A stretch of 64,000 bases of DNA from Clostridium beijerinckii (lineage in GTDB: Bacteria; Bacillota; Clostridia; Clostridiales; Clostridiaceae), in the NCBI RefSeq assembly GCF_036699995.1, contig NZ_CP144906.1, positions 4,165,001 through 4,229,000 on the forward strand. Direction: 5' to 3'. This document shows, piece after piece, positions 17,401-28,848 of the stretch. The position numbers and the translations under genes are program-made. Below the pieces are notes generated by a model, which searched no databases, had not been told where the DNA came from, and worked only from the letters and a program-made list of their open reading frames with translations. Position 1 is the first letter of the stretch; each line of letters begins with the position of its first letter.

Positions 17401-17526
17401 CCCTTGACACGCCCACAAAGATAAATGGTAAAATATCTCAATAGGCGGGTCTATTAGTCATGTTCAAAATTATCATTCACCCGTCCTTAACTGCCTAAGA
17501 CCATTTATCTTTAGGTGTGTCAAGGG
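17401..17526. repeat. 126-base imperfect palindrome with 27-29 base arms
   Basis: Left arm 17401-17429 starts CCCTTGACACGCCCACAAAG and ends GATAAATGGT. Right arm 17500-17526 is its complement with about two mismatches and a two-base gap. The inside has weaker dyad symmetry (GGCGGG against CCCGTCC). It has no coding capacity. Form and size suit a MITE-like element or the remnant right end of an insertion sequence. Confidence 0.6.
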
Positions 17527-17573
17527 CAACTAGCAAACATAATTTAACATTAAATGGTAGTTGGATTGATTTT

Positions 17574-18434
17574 TCATATATTTTTTACACTACCTATATT
17601 CATTTTGGGATCAAGAGCATCCCTAAGTCCATCCCCTACAAAATTAATTGATAGAACTGATAAAAATACCAATACTCCTGCCGGAATCCAAAACCACCAT
17701 TCGTATTGCAATACACGCATACTTTGAGCTGCTGATAATATATTCCCCCAGCTTGGCTCAGGCTGTTTTACTCCTAATCCTAAGAAGCTTAAACCAGCTT
17801 CCATTAAAATCCCTTGTGCAACAGCTAACGTAGCATTCACTATAACCGGTGATAATGTATTGGGTAGCAAATGATTAATAATAATCTCAAAACCGTTAAG
17901 CCCCATAGCTCGTGCAGCTTCAATAAATACACTTTGTTTAATAGAAAGAATTTCAGCTCTTACAATTCTAGCAACTCCCGTCCATTGTAAAAGACCTATA
18001 ATCAAAATTACGTTCCAAACACTAGGTCCAGCTAGCGCAGCAACTGTAATTGCTATCACAAAGAAAGGAAAACACATAATTGTATCGACTATACGCATGA
18101 TTGCATTATCAATCCAGCCTCCATAAAATCCGCTGATGCAGCCTAACGTAACTCCTATTAGCAGCTGCAAAACAGTTGCACTTACTGCAATCCCCAATGA
18201 AATACGTCCACCATATAATAATCTAGTAAATACATCTCTTCCAAGTTCATCTGTTCCAAATAAATGCCTTAAGCTTGGTTGACTTTCTATATTCATTAAA
18301 TCTATCGAGTCTCTCCCATAACTTGACAAAAAGGGTGCAAAAATCGCTGCTAATACAAATATACTTAAAAGACAAAAGCCAATTGCGGCCAGCTTATTCT
18401 TTAGAAACCTCGTTAAAATTGCATGTTTTAGCAC
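17574..18434 (-). CDS. oppC: Oligopeptide ABC transporter permease, OppC type
   Basis: 286 residues with six membrane helices. The start is typical of OppC/DppC (FLKNKLAAIGFCLLSIFVLAAIFAP), with HLFGTDELGRDVFTRLLYGGR and the EAA loop EAARAMGLNGFEIIINHLLPN. It forms the inner-membrane channel with OppB. It is the third gene in the operon order, 12 bases after oppB. The stop is followed by about 45 bases and then the palindrome and IS. Confidence 0.92.
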   Translation of the reverse strand: MLKHAILTRFLKNKLAAIGFCLLSIFVLAAIFAPFLSSYGRDSIDLMNIESQPSLRHLFGTDELGRDVFTRLLYGGRISLGIAVSATVLQLLIGVTLGCISGFYGGWIDNAIMRIVDTIMCFPFFVIAITVAALAGPSVWNVILIIGLLQWTGVARIVRAEILSIKQSVFIEAARAMGLNGFEIIINHLLPNTLSPVIVNATLAVAQGILMEAGLSFLGLGVKQPEPSWGNILSAAQSMRVLQYEWWFWIPAGVLVFLSVLSINFVGDGLRDALDPKMNIGSVKNI

Positions 18435-18446
18435 ACTTTCCCTCCT

Positions 18447-19418
18447 TTAATCAAATTCTATACGTTTATCTACAGCTGCATAAAGTATATCTGCCAATAA
18501 ATTCGTAAATAAACTTATTATTGCAACCATCATAACTATGCCCATAATAAGTGGATAATCCCTGCTAATAACAGCATTGTAGTTCAACCTTCCAATCCCT
18601 GGCCAAACAAAGATTGTCTCTGTAAGAAGAGCGCCTGATAATAATGATGGTATCTGCATAGTTATTACTGTAATTAAAGTCAATAATTCATTTTTTAAGG
18701 CATGCTGGTATATAACATTCCTCTTCCGAACTCCTTTTGAACGTGCTGTACGTATATAATCTGTTTTTAAAATTTCAATCATATCAGAACGTGTATAACG
18801 CATTAAACTAGCCGTATTCATTAGTGCAAGAACTATCATCGGCAATAACATATGCTTTGCAACATCTATTACAAATGATAAGCCAGTTAAATCAACGCCT
18901 GTAGTCACCATACCCGATATAGGAAGCCATCCTAGATTTACAGAAAACACTTTAATCAAAATCATACCAAAGAAAAAGGATGGAATAGATAATCCTATAA
19001 ATGCAAATACTGTGACAATGTAATCAGTTTTAGTAAACTGTTTTGTGGCACTTATAACTCCACATGGAATCGCTATCAAAATACTAAGAATCATTGAGCA
19101 TATAGATAAGATAACTGTATTGCCCAGCCGGCTGCCTATAACATTTAAAACCGGCTGTTTAAATTGAATAGAATATCCAAGATTCCCCTGTAAAGCTTGC
19201 ATTAGCCACTTAAAATACTGAATTAATATGGGATCATTGTATCCCAATTGTTCCAACATTTTTTCTTTCATTTCTTGTGAAAGATTAGGATCCATCATAG
19301 ATGAAAATGGATCTCCTGGTTGCAGCTTTACAAGCATAAAAACAATTATAGAAATTCCAATCAATACAGGTATTGTTTGTATTAAACGTCTAAATACATA
19401 TTTTTGCAGAACGATCAC
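18447..19418 (-). CDS. oppB: Oligopeptide ABC transporter permease, OppB type
   Basis: 323 residues with six membrane helices and the OppB/DppB start (YVFRRLIQTIPVLIGISIIVF). The family features QPGDPF and the EAA-type loop TARSKGVRKRNVIYQHALKN are present. GGAGGTGATC precedes the ATG. It lies between the binding protein and oppC in the same orientation and should form a heterodimeric channel with OppC. Confidence 0.92.
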   Translation of the reverse strand: MIVLQKYVFRRLIQTIPVLIGISIIVFMLVKLQPGDPFSSMMDPNLSQEMKEKMLEQLGYNDPILIQYFKWLMQALQGNLGYSIQFKQPVLNVIGSRLGNTVILSICSMILSILIAIPCGVISATKQFTKTDYIVTVFAFIGLSIPSFFFGMILIKVFSVNLGWLPISGMVTTGVDLTGLSFVIDVAKHMLLPMIVLALMNTASLMRYTRSDMIEILKTDYIRTARSKGVRKRNVIYQHALKNELLTLITVITMQIPSLLSGALLTETIFVWPGIGRLNYNAVISRDYPLIMGIVMMVAIISLFTNLLADILYAAVDKRIEFD

Positions 19419-19521
19419 CTCCTCCTATAAAATCATATCGGTTAGGGCTTTTACCCTAACCAATACATCAAATTTTCAATTTTTATATTTCACTTCTATA
19501 TCACTCTTGCGCAGTAACTTA

Positions 19522-21198
19522 CTATTTTGAAATCGTCCAGTTTTGTATGTCTGGAAATACAGAATATGCTGAGTACTTATATCCTTGCAATTTGGGATTA
19601 TGAGCACGAATAGCATTTTGTGAATATAAAAATACATATGGGGCTTCATCATTCAATAATTGTCCCCATTTTGCATAAACTTCTTTACGTTCATTACGAT
19701 CAATAGTAGTTGCAGCCTTTTCTATAAATTCATCACTTTTAGCATTTATAAAATTCGAAAAATTAAATTGAGAATTATTTGCAATGCTTGAAGACCAATA
19801 ACGATCGGCATCACCTGGATCAACTTCTAAGGTAAATCCTAATAATCCCATGTCATAATCTCCTTGTCCTTTAGTTTTTGCCATAGCAGAAGCAACATCC
19901 ATAGTACTGATATTTACTATAATACCTACATCCTTTAAATTTTGCTGAATAATTGGAGCACTTTGTTCACGAACCTTATTTCCTGTCGGAACCATTAAAT
20001 CCACTTCAAATTTCTTACCATCCTTTTCAAGAACTCCATTATTTTCAATCCATCCAGCTTCTTTTAGTAATTCTTTAGCCTTATCTGCATTATAATCATA
20101 GGTATTAAGTCCTGACTTAGGATAAGCCCATCCAGCTAGAGATATAGGTGCATTTATTACTTGTCCATGTTCACCTAGTAAACTATCAACTATGCCTTTT
20201 CTGTTTATCGCATAAGTGATTGCTTGACGTACTCTTTTATCTTTAAAGAAATCTCTATTGCTATTCATAGTCATAAATTGATAATTCGCACTTGGTTTCT
20301 CCTCTATTTTTATACCTGCATCTTTTAACATCCTTAAATCTTCTTCTTTTGTGCTTGAAAGTTCAACAATATCAAGATCCCCTTTTGCTAACTCCGAAAG
20401 CTCTGTTTCTGTATTAGCAACCTTAAAAATAAATTTATCTATTTTAGGAGCTCCTCCAAAATAACTATCGTTTTTAGCTAATTCAACATATTGGTCTGGT
20501 TTAAAATCTATAAGCTTATATGGTCCGGTTCCTACAGGCTTATTAAGCAAATCACTTTGCTTATCCCAATCAGCAACATTTACTTTACTCCAAATATGCT
20601 TCGGAATAATTCCACGTTGTGAAAAATTTGATAATGCTGGCGCATAAACTTTAGAATATGTAAAGCTTATGGTATATTTATCAATAACCTTAATTCCACT
20701 TATAGAATCTGCTTTACCATCGTGATAATCCTGCGCACCAACTATTTTGGAAATTTCATTGAATCTTGATCCTGTATACTTTGGATCAGCCATACTAGTA
20801 AATGTAAATGCAACATCATCTGCTGTAAAATCTTCTCCATCATGCCATTTGACATCTTTTCTTAAATTGAATGTCACAGTAAGATTATCACCTGAAAATT
20901 CATATTTATCTGCAAGTCCAGGCTTAAAATCATTATTCTCATCCAATAAAATCAATGGTGAATATACCAAGCTATTTACATTATTATCATACGTTGTATT
21001 TGATAACAATGGGCTAAACAAACCTTTAGGTGAAGATTCTACAGCATATCTTAATACAGATTCACCACTTGATGATTGATTATCGGCTGATGAATTAGTT
21101 GGTATTTCTGCAGATGTACTTCCACAAGCGTTTAATAGCAATATAGATAGTAACATTGAAAGAATACCAGCTAATATTTTATTTTTTCTCCGAAACAT
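19522..21198 (-). CDS. oppA: Oligopeptide-binding lipoprotein, OppA/AppA type
   Basis: 558 residues, lipobox LLNAC (Cys25), then a Ser/Asn-rich linker and a family 5 substrate-binding domain (SBP_bac_5). Recognisable stretches are NFLRKDVKWHDGEDFTADDV, KPVGTGPYKLIDF and VRQAITYAINRKGIVDSL. It captures peptides (possibly nickel or other solutes in related proteins) outside the cell and delivers them to OppBC. It is the first gene of the operon. About 100 bases separate it from oppB, with no terminator seen. Confidence 0.92.
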   Translation of the reverse strand: MFRRKNKILAGILSMLLSILLLNACGSTSAEIPTNSSADNQSSSGESVLRYAVESSPKGLFSPLLSNTTYDNNVNSLVYSPLILLDENNDFKPGLADKYEFSGDNLTVTFNLRKDVKWHDGEDFTADDVAFTFTSMADPKYTGSRFNEISKIVGAQDYHDGKADSISGIKVIDKYTISFTYSKVYAPALSNFSQRGIIPKHIWSKVNVADWDKQSDLLNKPVGTGPYKLIDFKPDQYVELAKNDSYFGGAPKIDKFIFKVANTETELSELAKGDLDIVELSSTKEEDLRMLKDAGIKIEEKPSANYQFMTMNSNRDFFKDKRVRQAITYAINRKGIVDSLLGEHGQVINAPISLAGWAYPKSGLNTYDYNADKAKELLKEAGWIENNGVLEKDGKKFEVDLMVPTGNKVREQSAPIIQQNLKDVGIIVNISTMDVASAMAKTKGQGDYDMGLLGFTLEVDPGDADRYWSSSIANNSQFNFSNFINAKSDEFIEKAATTIDRNERKEVYAKWGQLLNDEAPYVFLYSQNAIRAHNPKLQGYKYSAYSVFPDIQNWTISK

Positions 21199-21536
21199 AA
21201 ATATTCCTCTCTTTCATAACTTGATTTTGATTCATATAACTTAAAGTATTGATTTTATTAAAATACTTTCCAACACAAATTCTAGGAATATATTTTTCAA
21301 ATTTCAATTCATAGTATTTTAATATGATTACCTTTTTAAAATTATAACCTTAGCACATTAAAATTTTTATCAAATATATATTGCAATTCACAATTGCGGC
21401 TAAAATCCTTGTAATCTTTTTAGAATTATGATGAAGAATTGTTTTTGCAACGTATATATAAAATATATTTATGAATTTTAATGTGAATAAGCACTACAAT
21501 TAGACCATCCTATTTATACAAATATTAATCAGTACA
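21199..21536. other. Upstream region of the opp operon
   Basis: AT-rich, without an ORF. It should contain the opp promoter, but no confident -35/-10 pair, CodY-like box or riboswitch was recognised. Confidence 0.4.
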
Positions 21537-21575
21537 AAAAAATCAATCACTACAAGATTGTAGTGATTGATTTTT
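21537..21575 (-). terminator. Strong bidirectional terminator after the DMT gene
   Basis: A long perfect hairpin (AAAAATCAATCACTACAA and its complement around a three-base loop) ends in T runs on both sides. It overlaps the DMT stop codon. Confidence 0.9.
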
Positions 21576-22002
21576 ACTTTTTATTTATAAATATTAGTCC
21601 AATAATGCATAATATTATTCCTAGTAGTTTATTTATATTAAAGCCTTCCTTATAAAAAATTATACCTACTGGAATTAGTATGAGTGCAAGAAGAATATTA
21701 GATACTAGAGATCCTATACTTATATCCCAGCCGGACCTATATACCATTATATATCCAAATTCAAGACCAACAATAGCGAACCCTAGTAATATACTTGCCC
21801 AATTCAGATCATCAAAGGATTCAAAAAATCCTTTATCTGATTTATAAAATCTAAATGCTATAGCGGCTACAATTACTCCAGTTAAATAAGTAATGAATAA
21901 AGAAGAGAAAGGGTTAGCCTTCTCCGGAACTGATTTTGAGCAAATATGATAAATCATATTTGATACAACAACAATTATAATAGAAAATGCATACATAAAC
22001 AT
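21574..22002 (-). CDS. Small DMT-superfamily membrane protein (single EamA-like unit)
   Basis: About 142 residues with five hydrophobic helices, corresponding to one half of a ten-helix EamA/DMT transporter (ending GIILCIIGLIFINKK). GGAGGAG six bases before the ATG at 22002 fixes the start; a longer frame from 22068 is rejected because it would overlap the upstream leader and lacks a ribosome site. Such half-size proteins work as dimers in efflux or uptake of small molecules. It follows the PAS histidine kinase by 40 bases on the same strand, so they are probably cotranscribed. Confidence 0.75.
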   Translation of the reverse strand: MFMYAFSIIIVVVSNMIYHICSKSVPEKANPFSSLFITYLTGVIVAAIAFRFYKSDKGFFESFDDLNWASILLGFAIVGLEFGYIMVYRSGWDISIGSLVSNILLALILIPVGIIFYKEGFNINKLLGIILCIIGLIFINKK

Positions 22003-22042
22003 AAAAATCTCCTCCATTAGTTTTACTGCAATTCTTTTATGG

Positions 22043-24394
22043 TCATAGATAAATATCAGAAAATTCAACCCTAGTCGCTTCTAAAATATGATTATAAAAA
22101 AACTCTTTTGATGATCTGTACTCATATGTTTCGGTAACCTTTTCATTTGGTAGCATTACTATAAAAGCGCTCCCTTTGCTAACTTTACTATTTACAAAAA
22201 TTCTCCCACCTAGATCCTCAACAAATTTCTTAACTAATGATAATCCTAATCCTGTTCCCTCCACTTGACGAGATAGAGAACTATCTACCTGCCCAAACTG
22301 CTCAAAAATTGTATCTATTTTATCACTTGGAATACCTATACCTTCATCGCTTACTTCTATAAATATATTTTCTTTTAAAGCATTAAACCGTACAGTTATT
22401 TTCTTATTATCAGAAGTAAATTTAATAGCATTAGAGAGAAGATTTAAAAGTATCCTTGCGAATTTTTCATTATCAATAGCCACCTCAAATTCTTTATATG
22501 ATGTTTCTAATATCAAATCAATTTCTTTTTTACTAGCATATGATCTTACAACTTCAACAATCGCATCTATGAAAAAAACAATATCTATATTCTTTTTATT
22601 TATTTTGGTACTCTTCAAATTTGAACTGGTTATATCAAGAATATTGTTTACTAGCCTTAATTGCCTAAATGCATTAAGTTTTATCATCCCCAAATATTTT
22701 TTAGTATTATTTGATAACTCATTAAAGCAAATATACTCCATAGCTTGTACTGCTGAATTAATTACATTTAGTGGTGTTCTGAATTCATGAGATATTATGG
22801 AAAGAAATTCATCCTTCATAGCTATTGTTTTTTCTAATGCTTCATTCCTTTCAAATTCCGCCTGCAAAACTGAATCATGTTGAGATTTTATGATTCTTTC
22901 CTGTTTAACTTTTTCCGTTATATCTTTCATACACATCATTCCAAATAAGAAATTACCACTATCATCATATACAGGATTACCACTTATACACATATATATA
23001 TTTTCGCTATATCTCTTTATAATTATTCTATATTCAGTAATTACTTCTCCTCTTAAAATTCTATCTGACGGAAGACTTCCCTCATTCAATTCCTTCATAT
23101 TAATATCAAAATATTTTATTTCACCATCGTTTTTATTTCTTCCTTCAATTATTTTTATAACATTAAAATGTTTCTCTGCTGCTTTATTAAGCATAACCAG
23201 ATTGCCGCATTTTCCTATAGCTACAACTCCCTCAGACATGTTATCGATAATCGCTTTTAATTGCTCTCTATTATTTCTAATTTTTTTCTCATTACTTACA
23301 AGTTCTGTAATATCATCAAATGCGGTAACAGACATTAACACAGTATTTTCTTTATCATAAATAGGTGAAGAACTCATATCTAAAACACTTTCTTTACAAT
23401 TATCTATAACTGTAATACGTTGATTTTTAATTTTCTCACCTTTCAAAGCGCGAAATGATGGCATGTCTTTAATATCAATTTCTTTTCCTGATTCATTAAA
23501 GTATTTAGCTTCACTATTTTTTCCATATGAAGTCTTTGACTCATTAGAGTGTTCAATCAATTTTCTCGATATCTCATTTTGCTGAAGTATATCTCCTTCT
23601 TTTGATCTAACGAATACTCCATTTGGAATACTTTCAAATACAGCCTCCATTTCTTTGTTTTGAAGGTTAATGGCATCAATTTGTTCTTCAACTTTCTTTC
23701 TATTAAGTACCTTTTCTGTAACTTCAGATGTATTACTTACCACATATTTTATACTTTCACCTTCTGTAACTGGAATAATTATGGAATCCCAATATGTAAT
23801 TCCTCTTTCATATCCAATATGTTCATATTCTTTTACTTGAACTGCTTTTCCTGTAAGTATAGCTTCCTTCCAAAACTTTCCTAATTTACTTCCGCTCCAT
23901 CCTAATATAATCTTATCTATATTTTTTCCTATACTATAATATGATTGATTAAACGGATGTTCTAAGAAATCTAAATATTGCTGATTCGCCTTGATAAGTA
24001 TCATATCAGGAACACTATAAACAGCTACTCCCACGAAGTTTGATTTACATAATTCCGATAAATATGTATGTTTAGCTTCAAGTCTTGAATTTGGTTTTTC
24101 TCTAATAATAAATAATTGACTATCTTCTTCCTTAATTATTTCTATTGAAATTGATCTAAATTCAAGAGATTTAGTAAATAAAAAATAGTCGGCCTTTTCA
24201 GCGATGTTTTTTATATCAACGCTTGGGCCGACTCTTAGAATTTTAAATATCTCTGCGATACTTTTTCCAAGCAAGTCAGCAGTTGTATATTCCGTAATTT
24301 CTGCAAACTGTTGACTCACCTTAAAAACCTTATGATTTTTTAATAATATATAAGAAATCTCTTCTATGCACTCAAGGTACCTTCTATATTCCAT
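22043..24394 (-). CDS. Multi-PAS hybrid-less sensor histidine kinase
   Basis: 783 residues without a membrane span. Four PAS-like domains occur in series (about 10-65, 110-225, 245-365, 375-495), shown by repeats such as GKSIAEIF, DDITELVSNEKKIRN and MCMKDITEKVKQE. A HisKA domain follows (His near 535 in LSIISHEFRTPLNV), then a HATPase domain with N box LLNLLSNAIKFTSD and G boxes VSDEGIGIPSDKI and EGTGLGLSLVKKF. AGGAGG precedes the ATG. It is a soluble sensor of an intracellular signal. There is no response regulator next to it, so it is an orphan kinase; in clostridia such kinases often feed Spo0A, which is a possibility only. Confidence 0.9.
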   Translation of the reverse strand: MEYRRYLECIEEISYILLKNHKVFKVSQQFAEITEYTTADLLGKSIAEIFKILRVGPSVDIKNIAEKADYFLFTKSLEFRSISIEIIKEEDSQLFIIREKPNSRLEAKHTYLSELCKSNFVGVAVYSVPDMILIKANQQYLDFLEHPFNQSYYSIGKNIDKIILGWSGSKLGKFWKEAILTGKAVQVKEYEHIGYERGITYWDSIIIPVTEGESIKYVVSNTSEVTEKVLNRKKVEEQIDAINLQNKEMEAVFESIPNGVFVRSKEGDILQQNEISRKLIEHSNESKTSYGKNSEAKYFNESGKEIDIKDMPSFRALKGEKIKNQRITVIDNCKESVLDMSSSPIYDKENTVLMSVTAFDDITELVSNEKKIRNNREQLKAIIDNMSEGVVAIGKCGNLVMLNKAAEKHFNVIKIIEGRNKNDGEIKYFDINMKELNEGSLPSDRILRGEVITEYRIIIKRYSENIYMCISGNPVYDDSGNFLFGMMCMKDITEKVKQERIIKSQHDSVLQAEFERNEALEKTIAMKDEFLSIISHEFRTPLNVINSAVQAMEYICFNELSNNTKKYLGMIKLNAFRQLRLVNNILDITSSNLKSTKINKKNIDIVFFIDAIVEVVRSYASKKEIDLILETSYKEFEVAIDNEKFARILLNLLSNAIKFTSDNKKITVRFNALKENIFIEVSDEGIGIPSDKIDTIFEQFGQVDSSLSRQVEGTGLGLSLVKKFVEDLGGRIFVNSKVSKGSAFIVMLPNEKVTETYEYRSSKEFFYNHILEATRVEFSDIYL

Positions 24395-24778
24395 AATAGT
24401 ATCCTCCTAAGCTATCCATTATCATTAGCATATGCAACAAAATAAGTAATATTTTACCACAGTATTTTGTATATTTCTACTCCTAAATTTTCTTAATTTA
24501 AATTATTTTGAATTTTTCTGCATTATTCTTTCGTTATATTTCATTCTAAGAATAAGTTTAAATTCCCAATAAAGTAAATCTTCTTAATTCATTTATATTT
24601 TTGCAAATGTCTTACTATAGGAAATTTATAAAGGATATCATATATGGATTATTAATATAAACCATAAAAATATTTTTCTTCTGTTAACTAATCTAAGTAA
24701 TTACAGTTGTTCTTCTAATTGCACCATTAATATGATCTCAGTATTTTAAACTTAATCCTTCCTACCTCTGTCCATTAT
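24395..24778. other. Intergenic between beta-glucosidase and histidine kinase
   Basis: No ORF, no strong hairpin. Contains the leader and presumed promoter of the kinase. No terminator for the glucosidase gene was recognised. Confidence 0.4.
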
Positions 24779-26600
<1,822 letters not shown>

Positions 26601-26651
26601 AGTATACCCTAAACGGCACAGTCTTTTAGACATTACCTTTTAGAGTATACT
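26601..26651 (-). terminator. Second minus-strand terminator downstream of the CAP gene
   Basis: AGTATACCCTAAA pairs with TTTAGAGTATACT (one G-U) around 25 bases, and TTTTTTGTC follows on the minus strand. It is about 75 bases beyond the first terminator, so it either backs it up or ends a small transcript starting between them. Confidence 0.6.
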
Positions 26652-26723
26652 CTCCTCAGTTCAATTCTATTGATTATGTATAATTAAATTAAGCTTATGA
26701 TTAAACCAAATATCAAAAACTAG

Positions 26724-26762
26724 AAATAAAGGACTTTCATAAAATAATTGTCCTTTATTTCG
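26724..26762 (-). terminator. Terminator after the CAP-domain gene
   Basis: A perfect 12-base inverted repeat (GAAATAAAGGAC and complement) with a 15-base loop, 29 bases past the stop at 26791. Confidence 0.65.
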
Positions 26763-26790
26763 ATAAGCCACATGTAATTATTATAGCTTA

Positions 26791-27819
26791 CTAGTTTGAG
26801 AATTCTTGTGTTCCCATGTATTTACCATTTCCATAAAGAACCCCTACACCAACTTTAGTATATGCGGAATTCATCATGTTTGCTCTATGACCTGGTGAGT
26901 TCCACCATTGGGTAAATAATTCAACAGCGTCATATGTGTTGTATGCTATATTTTCACCTGTTGTAGTATATTTATAGCCTACTGCTTGCAACCAGTTTGT
27001 CCACTTTGTTCCATCTGGATTTGTATGGTCAAAGAAATTATTTTGGATCATATCATTACTCTTATACCTAGCCACTTGTAATAAAGTATTATCTAATGTT
27101 AACGGTTTTAAACCAGCTTCTGTTCTCTTTGCATTCATTAATTCAAGAATCTTTTGTTCAGCAGCAGCTTGTACAGTTACAGAATAATTAGCAGGTAACT
27201 TAGGCAACCCCTGAACATCTAGCGAGCTTGTACTTGTAGAAGTATTAGCTGTACTTCCTGAATTTGTTGTATTTCCAGTTGTTGTAGTACCAGTACTATT
27301 TGTGTTTCCTGTTGTAGGTTTTGTTGTTACAGTACCAGTTGTACTTCCTGTTGCGGGTTTAGTTGTACCTCCTGTTGTAGGGCAAGTTGTACTTGTCGTA
27401 TTTGAAGGTTTTACTGTAGATGTTTTATTATTATCTTGTACTACGTTATTTCCAGAATCGAATACCTTATCACTTGATGGAGCTTTAGTCCCTATAACTT
27501 GTCCACTTTGAGATGTTGTATATATTCTATTGTTTACTAAAACCTTTCCAATCTCCATTATACCATTCTGATTTAGGCAATAAGTCTTACCATTAACTTT
27601 AATAACACCAGTTTGCATTACTCCACTATTATCAAAGTATGACCATTGACCATTGTTATTAACCCAACCAGTTTGTAATCCTCCATTAGAGAATACATTG
27701 TAATAATTGTTAAACATTGAATTAGTAGTCGCTGCAGATACTCCTAATGGTGCAATACTAGTCATTGTTGTAGCAGCAATAACAGCCGTCACTATCTTTC
27801 TTAAAAAAGCTTTCTTCAT
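26791..27819 (-). CDS. Secreted CAP/SCP-domain (YkwD-like) protein with wall-binding repeats
   Basis: Signal peptide (about 1-29), then choline-binding-like repeats (LQTGWVNNNGQWSYFDNSG; MQTGVIKVNGKTYCLNQNG). A Thr/Ser/Pro/Gly-rich linker covers about residues 135-205. The C-terminal CAP domain starts EQKILELMNAKRTEAG and has the conserved HTNPDGTKW, TTGENIAY and WWNSPGHRANMMN segments with the CAP cavity His and Glu residues. It is exported and probably wall-bound. In spore formers such proteins are linked to envelope or spore-coat functions, but the biochemical activity is unknown. A long structured leader lies upstream. Confidence 0.9.
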   Translation of the reverse strand: MKKAFLRKIVTAVIAATTMTSIAPLGVSAATTNSMFNNYYNVFSNGGLQTGWVNNNGQWSYFDNSGVMQTGVIKVNGKTYCLNQNGIMEIGKVLVNNRIYTTSQSGQVIGTKAPSSDKVFDSGNNVVQDNNKTSTVKPSNTTSTTCPTTGGTTKPATGSTTGTVTTKPTTGNTNSTGTTTTGNTTNSGSTANTSTSTSSLDVQGLPKLPANYSVTVQAAAEQKILELMNAKRTEAGLKPLTLDNTLLQVARYKSNDMIQNNFFDHTNPDGTKWTNWLQAVGYKYTTTGENIAYNTYDAVELFTQWWNSPGHRANMMNSAYTKVGVGVLYGNGKYMGTQEFSN

Positions 27820-27904
27820 TAGTTTTTCTCCTTTGTTTTTTTATTTGTCTTCTGAATTTTTAAAGTAAACATTTTCTTTATTAATTGCTTTACTTGTTTA
27901 CTCT

Positions 27905-28075
27905 TTCAACGAAGTCCATGCCTTAATACTATCATCTTTTCGACATTATTCAACACGATTTTCCTCAAAGATTCTCTTTGAAAAGAAAATAGCTGTAACT
28001 TTCTCTATTTTGCTTATTTTTACTCCATCATCCGCCCTTATATGCTCTAAACCCTGACTCTGCAAAGGACTCCCC
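27905..28075 (-). promoter_or_regulatory. Candidate structured 5' leader (possible riboswitch) of the CAP gene
   Basis: The region before the CAP gene is less AT-rich than other spacers and can fold on the minus strand. GGAGTCC (28073-28067) pairs with GGACTTC (27917-27911, one G-U) as a closing stem. Inside are a purine-rich block (AGGGCGGATGATGGAGTAAA) and a hairpin of TCAAAGA with TCTTTGA flanked by ATTTTC/GAAAAT. I could not match it to the c-di-AMP, c-di-GMP or other riboswitch families I know. Assignment as a regulatory RNA is inference. Confidence 0.4.
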
Positions 28076-28347
28076 CCTATATATTTTTTCAAAAATATAA
28101 TAGTATTATTAAAAATGTTACTAATTGAAAACCTTGTTTTTTACATTTTATTCATAATTGTTATAATAATTTTAACATTATTTATCTATATTTAAATTTT
28201 ATAGTTTCACAAAAAAATACAGGTGGATAATCCACCTATAAAATATTAATATAAGAAAGTTAAGTATTAGTTAATGGGGTATCTACACAGTATACATTTT
28301 TTTCTCTAAATATATTCCATGTCATTAAAAATAAATAAGATTTATTT
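28076..28347. other. Intergenic upstream of the CAP leader
   Basis: Very AT-rich; presumed CAP promoter and 3' region of the P-loop kinase gene. Nothing specific recognised. Confidence 0.4.
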
Positions 28348-28848
28348 TTAAATAATTTTCATTATTTTATCTACAGTTTCCAATACAGAAATGTTGCTTG
28401 TATCAATCTTTTTAGTTGACATTTCTTTATATAAATCAAGACGTTCAACACTTCTACTTACGCACTCTTCATCCCGTAACTTTAACTTTACATCTCCTAA
28501 AATTCTCTTCTTTAGAGCATCTTCATCACAAATTAAAGTTATCTTGATAACCTCAAAATTCAAATCATTTAGTGGTTCTAATATATCATCAAAAATATCT
28601 TCCATATGTATAACCCAATTAAAAATGATATATTCTAATGATGAATTAGTAAGAAAGTTTCTCAATAAATAATTTATATTATTTATCACCATTTTCTTAT
28701 TTTCATCGTTAACCACGAAAGGATTTATCATCCAGCACCAATCTCCATCAAGCCACACTGAATTTTTCAACTTTTTATTTAATTCTCTACAGGTTGCACT
28801 TTTTCCAACCCCCATAGTTCCATTTATTATTATCATTTTTTTCTTCAT
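28348..28848 (-). CDS. Small P-loop nucleotide-binding kinase-like protein
   Basis: 166 residues with Walker A GTMGVGKS right after a short first strand, as in shikimate-kinase/AAA_33-like small kinases. A substrate-side WLDGDWCWM follows, and a C-terminal lid region has LRDEECVSRSVERL. GGAGAGAG precedes the ATG. The family includes kinases that modify small molecules or antibiotics, but the substrate is not visible. Stands alone. Confidence 0.75.
   Translation of the reverse strand: MKKKMIIINGTMGVGKSATCRELNKKLKNSVWLDGDWCWMINPFVVNDENKKMVINNINYLLRNFLTNSSLEYIIFNWVIHMEDIFDDILEPLNDLNFEVIKITLICDEDALKKRILGDVKLKLRDEECVSRSVERLDLYKEMSTKKIDTSNISVLETVDKIMKII

Noticed and set aside
22003..22068. Upstream start of the DMT protein
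   Set aside because: A strong GGAGGAG site lies before the ATG at 22002; the extension has no ribosome site and no membrane-protein features.
27905..28075. Assignment of the CAP leader to the c-di-AMP (ydaO) riboswitch
   Set aside because: Position would fit, but the conserved ydaO blocks (GGGGGA..CC, GGGUUAAUC, CCGACAGCUAACCUCG) could not be found in order.
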